From: Kitasatospora sp044457565
GTDB taxonomy: Bacteria > Actinomycetota > Actinomycetes > Streptomycetales > Streptomycetaceae
Direction of reading: 5' to 3'
Assembly (NCBI RefSeq): GCF_044457565.1
Contig: NZ_JBITGZ010000004.1
Location: 1-64,000 of the forward strand
DNA length: 64,000 nucleotides
The first letter of the stretch is position 1, and the number at the start of each line of letters is the position of its first letter. This document shows, piece after piece, positions 41,670 through 50,839 of the stretch. The translations under genes were made by a program, and so were the position numbers. The notes under the pieces are model-generated. The model ran no database searches and was not told the origin of the DNA. It saw only the letters and a program-made list of their open reading frames with translations.

Positions 41670-42152
41670 GTGAACACCGTCTCCCCGACCCCCGCCGCCA
41701 CGGCCCAGGACGACATCGCCGCCATCCGTGCCCTGCTGGCGCAGGCCTGCGAGGCCTGGAACCGCGGGGACGGCGCCGCCTACGGCGAGCTGTTCACCGC
41801 CGACGCCACCGACGTCACCTATGTCGGCACCGTCTACACCGGCGGTGAGGAGATCGGCCGCGCGCACCAGGCGCTGTTCGACAGCTTCCTGAAGGGCAGC
41901 CGGCTGACCGTCGAGATCCTGGAGATCCGCCGCTACGGCAGCGATGCCGCCGTCGTCGTCACCCGGGGTGACGCCCACAAGGGCGAGCCGAAGAGGCTCG
42001 GCAAGCTCGCGACCTACACGCTCGTCCGCGAGTCCGGCGGGCGGTGGCGGATCGCCGCAGTCCAGAAGACCAAGCGCAACGGCCTGATGGAGGCCTTCTC
42101 GTTCAGGGCCCAGCCCGCCACCCGTCCCGCCTCGCGCGCCGGGTGGAGCTGA
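41670..42152 (+). CDS. SgcJ/EcaC-type SnoaL-like protein
   Basis: 160 aa from a GTG. AAIRALLAQACEAWNRGDGA, YGELFTADATDVTYVGTVYT, GGEEIGRAHQALFDSFLKGS and GRWRIAAVQKTKRNG are the hallmarks of the SgcJ/EcaC family of NTF2-fold proteins. They are found in antibiotic clusters and stress loci, and most have no proven reaction. It now lies downstream of the MarR operators and the decayed gene, so it may be MarR-regulated. Confidence 0.82.
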   Translation: MNTVSPTPAATAQDDIAAIRALLAQACEAWNRGDGAAYGELFTADATDVTYVGTVYTGGEEIGRAHQALFDSFLKGSRLTVEILEIRRYGSDAAVVVTRGDAHKGEPKRLGKLATYTLVRESGGRWRIAAVQKTKRNGLMEAFSFRAQPATRPASRAGWS

Positions 42153-42355
42153 TGGGCGCCCCGGCGCCGAACCCGGGTGCGGCGTCCGAGCATCGACGTC
42201 AACTGACCAGCTGCTAGCGGCGAGTGACGAACGGTCGGAACCATGCGCCGGCGATGCAGGTCCGGTGTGCCGGTGCGGGGGGCGGTCGAAGGACTGTCAC
42301 CGGGGTGTTGGAGAATCGAACGAATCATTGCGGCGTATCGAAACGGAGCACTCTG

Positions 42356-43003
<648 letters not shown>

Positions 43004-43069
43004 CACGGCCGTCCGGCGCGGGGCCCCGCCGCCACTCGCCGCCACCGGGCCGCGCCGAGCGGCCTACGG

Positions 43070-43215
43070 GTGCACCTCCGGGTGGGCCGGCGGCCGGCCC
43101 GCCGGGCACCAGCGGCCTGCTCTCGTACGCGGCGGATCTCGTCGTTGGAGCGGGCCGCGCCGATGAGGGCGAGCACCTCCCGTTCCCGGGGGTCAGCCCG
43201 TCCAGGTCCGTCGGG
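43070..43215 (-). pseudogene. LuxR-type helix-turn-helix relic
   Basis: On the reverse strand a frame reads PREREVLALIGAARSNDEIR, which is the start of a LuxR/NarL DNA-binding domain (L-T-P-R-E-R-E-V-L-L-I-G-S-N-EI). The preceding LTP is in another frame and the recognition helix is missing. It is a short frameshifted remnant in the otherwise empty interval 43004-43276. Confidence 0.5.
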
Positions 43216-43276
43216 CCCTTCGCCTCGGCGGCAAATTCGATGGGACCGGTGAGTTCGGCCCGGCTACGCTCCCGGC

Positions 43277-43981
43277 ATGAGTGGACCCGTTCTGGTGATC
43301 GAGTTGGCGCAAACCGTTCCCCCGGCCAAGGTGGGGGAGCTTCGCGAGCTGCTGCTCGGCATCTGCACGCACTTCGAGGAGCCCAGCCCCGGCACGTTCG
43401 ACCTCCAGGTGTCCGCCCAGCGACTCGGAGCCGCGGACACCCGCAGCCAGGACCCGTACGCGCCGTTCCCGCTCCCACTCCTGACGTCCGGCGCCGGGGA
43501 CGCCGGGCGGGCCGAGGCCGGGCCCCAAGCAGGGCCCGAGGACCGCGCCGCGCTCGCCTCCCTGATCGGCTTCAACCCGTTCCGCGAGGACTGGCGCCGC
43601 CCGCTCATGGTCTCCTTGCGGGGGCTCGGCTTCTCGGACCTGGCGAGCGCGGAGAGCTACGAGGCCGGGTACGAGACCCGGTACGAGGACGACGATCCCG
43701 AGCTGGCGGCCCTGATCGGCTTCACGCCGGTGAACACCGTCGACGTCATCGCCTTCTGCAGCCGCCCGCTCGACCACACCACCACCGCCCTGCTGACGGC
43801 TGCCGTGATGGACGTGGTGGGAGGTGTCGCCGTCATCGAGCTGCCCGAGGACCAGGTGCCGCTCGTGGCCGGCCTGCCCGGCGTGCTCGCGAGCTCGACC
43901 CACGACCGGCCGACGGTGATCGGTACGTCGCGGTTCCTGCGGGCCTGGGCCGGGCAGCCCGGCTTCCGGCTCCTCAAGTAG
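43277..43981 (+). CDS. DUF6368-like hypothetical protein
   Basis: 234 aa beginning MSGPVLVIELAQTVPPAKVG and ending WAGQPGFRLLK. VNTVDVIAFCSRPLDHTTTA and LLTAAVMDVVGGVAVIELPE are in the middle. I recall this pattern from streptomycete DUF6368 proteins, some of which are immunity-like, but the match is from memory. It is soluble with no signal peptide. No toxin gene is seen next to it, so an immunity role is unsupported here. Confidence 0.7.
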   Translation: MSGPVLVIELAQTVPPAKVGELRELLLGICTHFEEPSPGTFDLQVSAQRLGAADTRSQDPYAPFPLPLLTSGAGDAGRAEAGPQAGPEDRAALASLIGFNPFREDWRRPLMVSLRGLGFSDLASAESYEAGYETRYEDDDPELAALIGFTPVNTVDVIAFCSRPLDHTTTALLTAAVMDVVGGVAVIELPEDQVPLVAGLPGVLASSTHDRPTVIGTSRFLRAWAGQPGFRLLK

Positions 43982-44070
43982 GCCTCCGCCCGGGCCGCAG
44001 CGCGGGCCCGCACCGTCCGCCAACCGGGGCTGCGGCGGCAGCAGTTCGGATCCCCCGGTGGGCGGCCGAC

Positions 44071-44150
44071 GGTTAGTTCTACCCCGTGCCGTGGGTGTTC
44101 CTACCCCTTGGAAACGTGACCGGCGAGGAGAAGAATGTCCCGCGAGGGGT
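44071..44150 (+). promoter_or_regulatory. Conserved upstream element of the M4 peptidase
   Basis: GGTTAGTTCTACCCC (44071-44085) and GGGTGTTCCTACCCC (44093-44107) are dyad-like boxes about two helical turns apart. They are followed by GAGGAGAAGAATG, a minimal MSREG reading frame and GGGGTGAG. The whole block aligns with 31725-31808. It probably binds a dimeric regulator and contains the transcription start. Confidence 0.45.
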
Positions 44151-44244
44151 GAGAGATGAGCCGGGGGCTCAATGCGGCAACAGGCAGTAGGGGCGCGGTG
44201 AATGTGCGCCCGAAGCATGGTGAGCGTCAATCGAGGAATCCGCC

Positions 44245-45351
44245 ATGAAACAGTTCCACTCGAAGCAATGCCACTCCGAACTGGTCCACTCGTTCATTCC
44301 GCCTCACGTGCTCGACCACATCGCGCGGGTGCAGGGCCGCGAGACCCTGGAGCCGTCCGCGGCGCAGCGTTCGGCCGTGGTGTCGGCGCAGTTCCGCCGG
44401 GTCCGCCGGAACCAGACCCCCGACGTCCCCGGGACGACGGCCCTGCTGGCCGCGCCGGGCGCGGCCGGCCTCAAGGGTCTGACGACCCCGGGCGTGGGCA
44501 CCGCCGGCCGGCTCATCTACGACGACGAGACGCAGGCCAACTACAACGTCAAACTGATCCGCGGCGAGGGCGACCCGGCCGTCGCCGGGCAGAACGCCGA
44601 CCAGGCGTACGACAGCCTCGGCGCGGTCCGGGACTTCTACAAGCGCCAGCTCGGCCGGAACTCGATCGACAACGCGGGCCTCAACCTGGTCGCCAACGTC
44701 AACTTCGGCGAGCAGTTCGACAACGCGTTCTGGGATCCCGACGCGCAGGTCATGGTCTTCGGGAACGGCGACAACGTCATCTTCAAGGACCTCACCGGTG
44801 ACATCGACGTCGCCGCGCACGAACTCACCCACGGGGTCACCCAGTTCACCGCCGGCCTGAACTACACCCCCGACCAGACCGGCGCACTCAACGAGTCGTT
44901 CAGCGACATGATCGGCTCGGCCGTCGACGCCTGGCTCAACCAGCGGGACGCGGACACCCACAACTGGCTCATCGGCGACGAGGTGATGGCCGACGACCTG
45001 GCCGGCGAGGCACTGCGCAGCATGGCCGAGCCCGGATCCGCCTACGACAACCCGGTCATGGGCCGCGATCCGCAACCCCGGGACATGAGCGGCTACTCCG
45101 AGCCCGCCGACCCGCACCTGATGTCGGGGATCCCCAACCGGTGGTTCTACCTGGTCTGCAAGGAGATCGGGATCGACGCGGGCACGGTGATCATGTACCA
45201 GACGCTGCAGAACCTGTGGCCGACCGCCGTGTTCGGCGACGCGGCCGTCGTCGCCGCCTCGCAGGCGCGCATCCTGGCCGAGACCAAGCGCGTCCCCCCG
45301 GAGGCCGCCCAGGTGGTCCGTGCGGCCGCCCGCCAGCAGGGCTTCTGGTAG
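44245..45351 (+). CDS. M4 (thermolysin/protealysin-like) metallopeptidase
   Basis: 368 aa from the ATG at 44245 with GAGGAA upstream. There is no signal peptide. The short N-terminal propeptide carries IPPHVLDHI, the counterpart of the PPYML inhibitory motif of protealysin. Zinc ligands are H192 and H196 in HELTHG and E217 in NESFSD, and the C-terminal domain is full length. Protealysin-like enzymes are made inside the cell and released without Sec export. An emfourin inhibitor gene, often adjacent in such operons, is not seen. Confidence 0.9.
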   Translation: MKQFHSKQCHSELVHSFIPPHVLDHIARVQGRETLEPSAAQRSAVVSAQFRRVRRNQTPDVPGTTALLAAPGAAGLKGLTTPGVGTAGRLIYDDETQANYNVKLIRGEGDPAVAGQNADQAYDSLGAVRDFYKRQLGRNSIDNAGLNLVANVNFGEQFDNAFWDPDAQVMVFGNGDNVIFKDLTGDIDVAAHELTHGVTQFTAGLNYTPDQTGALNESFSDMIGSAVDAWLNQRDADTHNWLIGDEVMADDLAGEALRSMAEPGSAYDNPVMGRDPQPRDMSGYSEPADPHLMSGIPNRWFYLVCKEIGIDAGTVIMYQTLQNLWPTAVFGDAAVVAASQARILAETKRVPPEAAQVVRAAARQQGFW

Positions 45352-45376
45352 CCGACGACGGGCCCATCGAGAGGGA

Positions 45377-45409
45377 GCAGCGGGGCCGCATCCCGTGCGG
45401 CCCCGCTGC
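45377..45409 (+). terminator. Terminator after the M4 peptidase
   Basis: A 14-bp perfect stem (GCAGCGGGGCCGCA with TGCGGCCCCGCTGC) and five-base loop lie 25 bp after the stop codon. There is no T-run. The rest of the 265-bp interval shows no other signal. Confidence 0.65.
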
Positions 45410-45617
45410 TGCCCGCCTGCCTGCCCGCCCGCCCGAGCTTCGCGGCGCTCTGTCGTGCCGGGCGCCCACCGCCCGGGCGGCCGCCGGTGCGTCGGTTTCC
45501 GGCAGGGCTGGAATCCGGGCCCGGCGATTTCCGCTCCGCGGGGTGGTCGGGCAGGCTGGGGCCCGGCCGCCGGCTCCCAGCCGCAGGCCGCCGGCCCGCC
45601 CTGGAAGGAATCCCGTC

Positions 45618-46472
45618 ATGCCCGCCGCCGCGCCCGGTCCGCAGTCGCTCGACCGCGGGCTGGACCTCCTCGACGCCGTCGCCGGAGCCGCCGGTCCCGT
45701 CACGGCCAAGGTGCTCGCCGAGTACCTGGACTGCTCGCTGTCCACCGTCTACAACCTGCTCGGGCCGCTCACCACTCGCGGTCATCTGGCCCGTACGGGC
45801 GGTGGCTACGTGCTCGGCCACCGGATCCCGGCGCTGCACCGCGGCTACCAGCGCCAGCTACGGGCCGACCGGGACGTGCGCGAGCTGCTGGTCCGGGTCC
45901 GCCACGAGGCGGGCGCGGACGCGTACTTCAGCGCCTACCGTGACGGGCTGATCACCGTGGTCGACAGCACCGCACCCGTCGCGGCGGAGCGCGAGCCCTT
46001 CGCCGTCGGGGCCGACCAGCGGGCGCACGCCACCGCGCACGGCAAGGTGCTGCTCGCCGGCCTGCCGCGGGCCGCCCGCCGCAGGTACCTCGCAGACCAC
46101 GGGCTGCCCCGGATGACGCAGAACACGATCACCTGCCCCGAGCGGTTCGAGTCCGAGCTGCACCGGGTCCGCGCCCAGGGCTTCGCGGTGTCCGTCGGCG
46201 AGTACGACCTCGCGTTCACCTGTGTAGCCGTGCCGCTGCCCGGCGGCCGGCCGGACCGGCGGGCCGACCAGGCCCTGTCGGTGTCGCTGCCGACCGCGGA
46301 CTACCGGCGCCGGCATCGTCAGATCGCCGCCGTCCTCACCGACCTGGCCCGGCACGCCGGGCCGGCCACCGCGAGCACCCGGACCGGCACCACCCGGACC
46401 GCCGGTGCCACCCGGGGCAGAGGTACCACCCTCACCACCCTGACCGACCCCACCACCCGAGGAGTGTCATGA
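45618..46472 (+). CDS. IclR-family regulator
   Basis: 284 aa from the ATG at 45618 with GGAAGGA upstream. The N-terminal winged helix reads SLDRGLDLLDAVAGAAGPVT, then AKVLAEYLDCSLSTVYNLLG. The C-terminal IclR effector domain includes RAHATAHGKVLLAGLPRA and a GFAVSVGEYDLAFTCVAVPL block. A threonine-rich tail is unusual. Its stop overlaps the start of an ABM-type monooxygenase gene (ATGA), so the two are co-expressed. Confidence 0.9.
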   Translation: MPAAAPGPQSLDRGLDLLDAVAGAAGPVTAKVLAEYLDCSLSTVYNLLGPLTTRGHLARTGGGYVLGHRIPALHRGYQRQLRADRDVRELLVRVRHEAGADAYFSAYRDGLITVVDSTAPVAAEREPFAVGADQRAHATAHGKVLLAGLPRAARRRYLADHGLPRMTQNTITCPERFESELHRVRAQGFAVSVGEYDLAFTCVAVPLPGGRPDRRADQALSVSLPTADYRRRHRQIAAVLTDLARHAGPATASTRTGTTRTAGATRGRGTTLTTLTDPTTRGVS

Positions 46473-46798
46473 TCTTCATCGCCGTCAAGTTCACCGTCCG
46501 GTCCGACCGCAGCGACGACTGGCTCTCGCTGGTCCAGGAGTTCACCGAGGCGACCCGGCAGGAGCCGGGAAACATCTCCTTCGAGTGGTCGCGGAGCGTG
46601 GACGACCCGCACCGCTTCGTCCTCCTGGAGTCGTTCGCGTCGCCGCAGGCCGGCGAGGAGCACGTGCGGTCGGAGCACTTCAGGAAGGCGATGGCCTGGA
46701 TGCCCGACGTGATCGCGACGACCCCGGAGATCGTCAACGTCGAGCTCCCGGACGAGGGTTGGTCGCGGATGGCCGAGCTCTCCCCGCGCGGCGAGTAG
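46469..46798 (+). CDS. ABM/YgiN-like quinol monooxygenase
   Basis: 109 aa. MIFIAVKFTVRSDRSDDWLS, EPGNISFEWSRSVDDPHRFV, LLESFASPQAGEEHVRSEHF and a final VNVELPD follow the antibiotic-biosynthesis-monooxygenase fold closely. The family holds small cofactor-independent oxygenases acting on quinols or aromatic intermediates. Overlap with the IclR gene suggests that the regulator responds to a related aromatic compound. Confidence 0.85.
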   Translation: MIFIAVKFTVRSDRSDDWLSLVQEFTEATRQEPGNISFEWSRSVDDPHRFVLLESFASPQAGEEHVRSEHFRKAMAWMPDVIATTPEIVNVELPDEGWSRMAELSPRGE

Positions 46799-46933
46799 GC
46801 GCCTACCCCCCATCGAGGGTGGCGTCAGCGACTGTCCTGAGCCGGTCGTGCAGCTGATCGCAGCACGTGGAGGCGCCGAAGGCCGGAGCCTGGTCGAGGT
46901 CCTCCGCCGGACGATCTCGACCAGGCAGGCAGA

Positions 46934-48175
46934 TCAGTCGTCGATTGCCTGGTACAGGGTGGTCCAGAAGTCGTGGATGGCCCGCGCCGAGTCCGGGGTG
47001 GACATCCCGGTCTGGGTGAGCAGAATGCCGATGAGCTGGTTGTCCGGGTCGGCGTACGTGGTGGTGCCGGCTCCGCCGTCCCAGCCGAACTGGCCGATGG
47101 GCGCGAAGTCACCACGGTAGGTGCGCACCGCCGTGCCGAAGCCCCAGCCGCCGTGCTGCCCCAGGCCGTGTGACAGATGGACGACGTTGCGGGCCAAGGC
47201 TTCTCGGGCGGCCAGCTGCTCGGGCGTGAGGCGGTTGGTGGTCATCAGCTCAACGGCGGGCCGGGACAGGATCCGTTGAGTACCGTGCATCCCGTGGTCC
47301 AACAGCATGCGGAAGTAGGCGTGGTAGTCGTCGACGGTCGAGTCGAGTCCGCCGCCGCCCGACTGGAACGCCGGGGGTCGGCTGTGGTGTCCCCCTTCGG
47401 CCTCGTCCTCCACGATGAACTCTCCGGTCTGCGGATCGGGGGCGTACAGGGGAGGCAGCCGGGCGATCTTGTCTGCGGGCACGTGGAAACCGGTGTCCTT
47501 CATGCCCAGCGGATCGAAGACGCGTTCGCGCAGAAACGTCTCGAACGGCTGGCCGGTGACCCTGGCGACGAGCACCCCGAGCACGTCGTCGCCGACGTTG
47601 TACAGCCACCGCTCTCCGGGCTGGTACATCAGCGGGAGCGTGCCCAGGCGGCGCATCCACTCATCCGGCCCCGGTTCGGGCAACAGCCATCCGTCCTCCT
47701 GGCCGTAGATCTTCTGCTCGAAGAACGCGCCCATGATCGGAGAGGTCCGTGCCGTCATATCCAGTCCGAGCCCGAACGTGGAGGTGAGCAGGTCCCGCAC
47801 CGTGATCGGACGCCGCGCCGGCACGGTGTCCTCCAGCGGGCCGTCGGCCCGCTTGAGCACCCGTCGGTCGGCGAGCTCGGGCAGCCACCGATCTGTCGGC
47901 TCGTCCAGCCGCAGCCGGCACTCATCCAGCAGGATCGTCGCCGCCGCCACCGCGACCGGCTTGGTCGTCGAGGCCATCCGGAAGATGGTGTCCCGGCGCA
48001 TCGGTAAGCCACCGTCATGGCGCATCGTCCCGATCGCTTCGACGTGTGTCTCATCCCCCCGGCCGACCAGGGCGACGAGCCCGGGAATCCTCCCGGACTC
48101 CACATGTCGTGCCAGCACCTCGCGCAGTCTGCGCAGCCCTGCTTCGGAGAAGCCGCTGTTGCCATTTCCCATCAT
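46934..48175 (-). CDS. Serine hydrolase, class C beta-lactamase/esterase fold
   Basis: 413 aa. The catalytic SxxK is S69-T-T-K72 (FRMASTTKPVAVAA), followed by a tyrosine motif WLYNVGDDVLG and, near the end, GWDGGAGTTTYADP in place of KTG. These are the marks of the EstB/beta-lactamase-like family (hydrolases of esters or beta-lactams), and there is no signal peptide. The ATG overlaps the stop of the DUF1048 gene, making it the third cistron of a PadR-controlled operon. Confidence 0.88.
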   Translation of the reverse strand: MMGNGNSGFSEAGLRRLREVLARHVESGRIPGLVALVGRGDETHVEAIGTMRHDGGLPMRRDTIFRMASTTKPVAVAAATILLDECRLRLDEPTDRWLPELADRRVLKRADGPLEDTVPARRPITVRDLLTSTFGLGLDMTARTSPIMGAFFEQKIYGQEDGWLLPEPGPDEWMRRLGTLPLMYQPGERWLYNVGDDVLGVLVARVTGQPFETFLRERVFDPLGMKDTGFHVPADKIARLPPLYAPDPQTGEFIVEDEAEGGHHSRPPAFQSGGGGLDSTVDDYHAYFRMLLDHGMHGTQRILSRPAVELMTTNRLTPEQLAAREALARNVVHLSHGLGQHGGWGFGTAVRTYRGDFAPIGQFGWDGGAGTTTYADPDNQLIGILLTQTGMSTPDSARAIHDFWTTLYQAIDD

Positions 48176-48537
48176 GAATCTCCTTGCCTGCGCTCGATGG
48201 CATCGGTCAGCCGCTTCCGCTCACGGGTGGGGACGTAGCCGCCCTCCGAGTAGTTCTGGACGAACGCCTCGACGAACTCCACCGGGTCCTCCCCGACGAT
48301 CTCGCGGATCGGCGTTCCGTTCGCCGCGGCCTGCTCGAAAAGGTCGGCGAGGTCTTCGAACATCGACGCATTGCTGTCGCCGTCGATCGGCACGAAGTAC
48401 ATGAGGTACCGCTCGATCGCCTCGACCGCCGCGCGGTAGTTCTCGGGAAGCCGACGGGAGCGCGCCTTGTACGCCCTCCAGCGCTTCTTGGGCCCGATCA
48501 CCTTCGAGATGAAGCCGCTCTTCTCGACATCGGACAT
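48172..48537 (-). CDS. DUF1048 family protein
   Basis: 121 aa. VIGPKKRWRAYKARSRRLPE, YRAAVEAIERYLMYFVPIDG, MFEDLADLFEQAAANGTPIR and GEDPVEFVEAFVQNYSEGGY are the conserved blocks of DUF1048, a small helical family almost always encoded next to PadR regulators. It begins two bases after the padR-type gene and overlaps the hydrolase gene. The function is unknown. Confidence 0.88.
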   Translation of the reverse strand: MSDVEKSGFISKVIGPKKRWRAYKARSRRLPENYRAAVEAIERYLMYFVPIDGDSNASMFEDLADLFEQAAANGTPIREIVGEDPVEFVEAFVQNYSEGGYVPTRERKRLTDAIERRQGDS

Positions 48538-48539
48538 GG

Positions 48540-48869
48540 TTACCTGCCCCCTTCGTGGAGCTGTTCCAGTCGTTCCGCGAGGAAGCTCCACGTCCTCCAG
48601 AACTCTTCGAGGTACTCCTGTCCCTGAGCGTTGAGGGAGTGCACCTTGCGTGGCGGCCCCTTCTCGGAGGGGACCTTCTCCACGTCGACGAGACCGCGCT
48701 TCTCGATCCTGATGAGCAGCGCGTAGATGGTCCCTTCGGCGATGTCGGAGAAACCCTGCTCCCGCAGTCGCGCCGTGATCTCGTAGCCGTACGCGGGCCG
48801 GCCGGACAGGGACGCGAGAATGATGCCCTCCAGCGTGCCCTTGAGCATCTCCGTCAGCAGCTTGGCCAT
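48540..48869 (-). CDS. PadR-family regulator
   Basis: 109 aa: LTEMLKGTLEGIILASLSGR, AYGYEITARLREQGFSDIAE, GTIYALLIRIEKRGLVDVEK and a short C-terminal helix for dimerisation. This is the standard small (PadR-s2) type. It heads the operon with DUF1048 and the serine hydrolase and probably represses it through the dyads upstream. Confidence 0.9.
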   Translation of the reverse strand: MAKLLTEMLKGTLEGIILASLSGRPAYGYEITARLREQGFSDIAEGTIYALLIRIEKRGLVDVEKVPSEKGPPRKVHSLNAQGQEYLEEFWRTWSFLAERLEQLHEGGR

Positions 48870-48904
48870 GGAACACCTCCTCCCTGAGCTATTCAGCGCT
48901 ACTG

Positions 48905-48939
48905 AGTACCGGTATACCGTAACGCTGACTACTGGTACT
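48905..48939. promoter_or_regulatory. Candidate PadR operator
   Basis: AGTACC (48905-48910) and GGTACT (48934-48939) are inverted copies 23 bp apart, with an inner TACCGGTA dyad next to the first. They sit 35-70 bp upstream of the PadR-type start. The rest of the divergent space to 49091 shows no gene. Confidence 0.45.
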
Positions 48940-49091
48940 TAGCAAGACCGAATAGCGGAGATGCAAGCGGGCACCGTGTGGCGTGTTATCGCCTCCGCCG
49001 CGTACCCGCCGTTGACCGTGGCCCGTCGGCCGGGATTGGCTCGGCCGAGCTCCCGGCCGACGGGGCCGGCGGGTGACCCAGGGGAGGAACC

Positions 49092-50480
49092 ATGGACGGA
49101 CTCGGGCGGGCCCGGACACCGGTCGTGCTGGCCGCGTGTGCCGTGATCGCACTCGTGACGGGGGCGCCCGCCGCGGTGGCACTAGCCGTGCCGCGGACCG
49201 AGCTGGTGAGCGGCGCGCCGGGCGGGGTGCCGGCGAACGGCGGCTCCTCGGACGACGCGATCAGCGCCGACGGCCGCTTCGCCGTGTTCACCTCCGATGC
49301 GAGCAACCTCGTGCCGGGCGACACCAACGGCACCACCGACGTGTTCGTCCGGGACCTGCGCACCGGCCGTACCGAGCGGGTCAGCGTCGCGAGCGACGGC
49401 ACCCAGGGCAGCTCGTACTCGACGGAGGCGGCGATCAGTGCCGACGGCCGTTTCGTCGCCTTCGCCTCCGCCGCACCGGAGTTCGCATCCGGCGACACCA
49501 ACGCCACCACCGACGTCTTCGTGCACGACCGGCGGACCGGGCGCACCGAACGCATCACCACGGGCGACCCCGGGCAGCAGCAGCCGGGCGGTTCGGACAT
49601 GCCGGCGATCAGCGCGGACGGCCACCTGGTGGCGTACATGTCCGGCCGCAGCGACCTGGTGCCCGGCGACACCAACGGCGTCACGGACGTCTTCGTGTTC
49701 GACCGCCGGACGGGGGAGACCAGGCGCGTCACGGTGGCGGACGACGGGACGCAGGCGGACCGGGCCTCCACCCGGCCGGTGATGAGCGCCGACGGGCAGC
49801 TGGTCGGGTACATCTCGCGGGCGGGCAACCTCGATCCGGCGCAGCGGCCGGCGGCGCAGGGCGCGAGCACGGCGTCGGACGAGGAGTCCGGCGAGGAGTC
49901 CGCTGACGGGCAGCTCTTCAAGCCCCGCACCTACCCGTTCTACGTGCACGATCTGCGGACCGGCCGCACCCGTGTCGCGAGCCTCGGGGTGGACGGCGCC
50001 GCCCGGGGCACGGCCACCGCCTCGCTCAGCCCGGACGGCCGCTATGCCGTCTTCTCCTCCCGGATGGACGACGTGGTGCCCGGCGACGCCAACGGCACCA
50101 CCGACGTGTTCCTGCGCGACCTGCGCCAGGGCACCACGCGGCTGGTCAGCTACGCGCCGAGCGGGGTGCAGGCCAACGGCGACTCGGACCTCGGCGTGCT
50201 CAGCGCGGACAACCGCCGGCTGTTCTTCTCCTCCTCGGCCGACAACCTGGTGCCCGGGGACACCAACGGCGTGTCGGACGTCTTCGTCCGCGACCTGCGC
50301 GCCGGCACGGTGGAGCGGGTGAGTGTGGCCTCCGACGGCGGTCAGTCGGCCGGCTACGCGGGCGGACCACTCATCGACGCGGCGGGCCGTACCGCGCTGT
50401 TCACGGCCGAGGACGGCTCGCTCGTCTCCGGGGACACCAATGCGCAGCCGGACGTCTTCGTCCGCCGCCTCGTGGGGTGA
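49092..50480 (+). CDS. Secreted TolB/PD40-like beta-propeller protein
   Basis: 462 aa with GGGGAGGAA before the ATG. A signal peptide (VVLAACAVIALVTGAPAAVA) is followed by seven or so repeats. Each reads about ISADGRFAVFTSDASNLVPG, then DTNGTTDVFVRDLRTG-TERVSVA, a WD40-like propeller with a calcium-site-like DTNG(T/V)(T/S)D loop in nearly every blade. No enzymatic motif is evident. It is likely an exported binding protein. Confidence 0.85.
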   Translation: MDGLGRARTPVVLAACAVIALVTGAPAAVALAVPRTELVSGAPGGVPANGGSSDDAISADGRFAVFTSDASNLVPGDTNGTTDVFVRDLRTGRTERVSVASDGTQGSSYSTEAAISADGRFVAFASAAPEFASGDTNATTDVFVHDRRTGRTERITTGDPGQQQPGGSDMPAISADGHLVAYMSGRSDLVPGDTNGVTDVFVFDRRTGETRRVTVADDGTQADRASTRPVMSADGQLVGYISRAGNLDPAQRPAAQGASTASDEESGEESADGQLFKPRTYPFYVHDLRTGRTRVASLGVDGAARGTATASLSPDGRYAVFSSRMDDVVPGDANGTTDVFLRDLRQGTTRLVSYAPSGVQANGDSDLGVLSADNRRLFFSSSADNLVPGDTNGVSDVFVRDLRAGTVERVSVASDGGQSAGYAGGPLIDAAGRTALFTAEDGSLVSGDTNAQPDVFVRRLVG

Positions 50481-50616
50481 CCCACCCGCCAGGGGAGGGC
50501 CTGCCGGCCTCCGGGAGGGCGATTGAACGGAATCGGAGTGGCGGCCATGGCAAATCTGACATATGCATGTTCACTTGACGGGTAGACAGATAGCTTCTCC
50601 ACCTGGCATCTGTACC

Positions 50617-50667
50617 GCGGCGAGGGCCGGCAGCAGCCTCAGGGGCTGTCCTGCCGGCCCTCGCCGC
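50617..50667. terminator. Strong stem-loop terminator
   Basis: GCGGCGAGGGCCGGCAG (50617-50633) pairs perfectly over 17 bp with 50651-50667, with a 17-base loop. It lies 137 bp after the propeller gene and should stop transcription in either direction. Confidence 0.65.
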
Positions 50668-50670
50668 TGC

Positions 50671-50740
50671 GACCCCGCATGATGCCGCATCACCCCGCAT
50701 CACCCCGCATCACCCCCGCATGACCCCCGCATGACCCCGC
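50671..50740. repeat. 10-bp tandem repeat
   Basis: About seven imperfect copies of a 10-11 bp unit close to CACCCCGCAT, in phase with the DNA helix, start 4 bp after the terminator stem and lie about 100-170 bp upstream of the aminopeptidase gene. Spacers are absent, so it is not a CRISPR array. Confidence 0.6.
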
Positions 50741-50839
50741 GCCACCCCCCGTTCGCCTCTTCGGCCGACCGATCAGCCGACCGGCCCGGCCCGAGCGGGG
50801 GCCGAGCCTGTCCGCATGGATCGACGGAAGGACTTCGTA

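Noticed and set aside
43277..43981. DUF6368-like protein as an immunity protein
   Set aside because: No polymorphic toxin or secretion gene is adjacent.
50671..50740. Possible CRISPR array
   Set aside because: Units are 10-11 bp with no spacers and no cas genes nearby.
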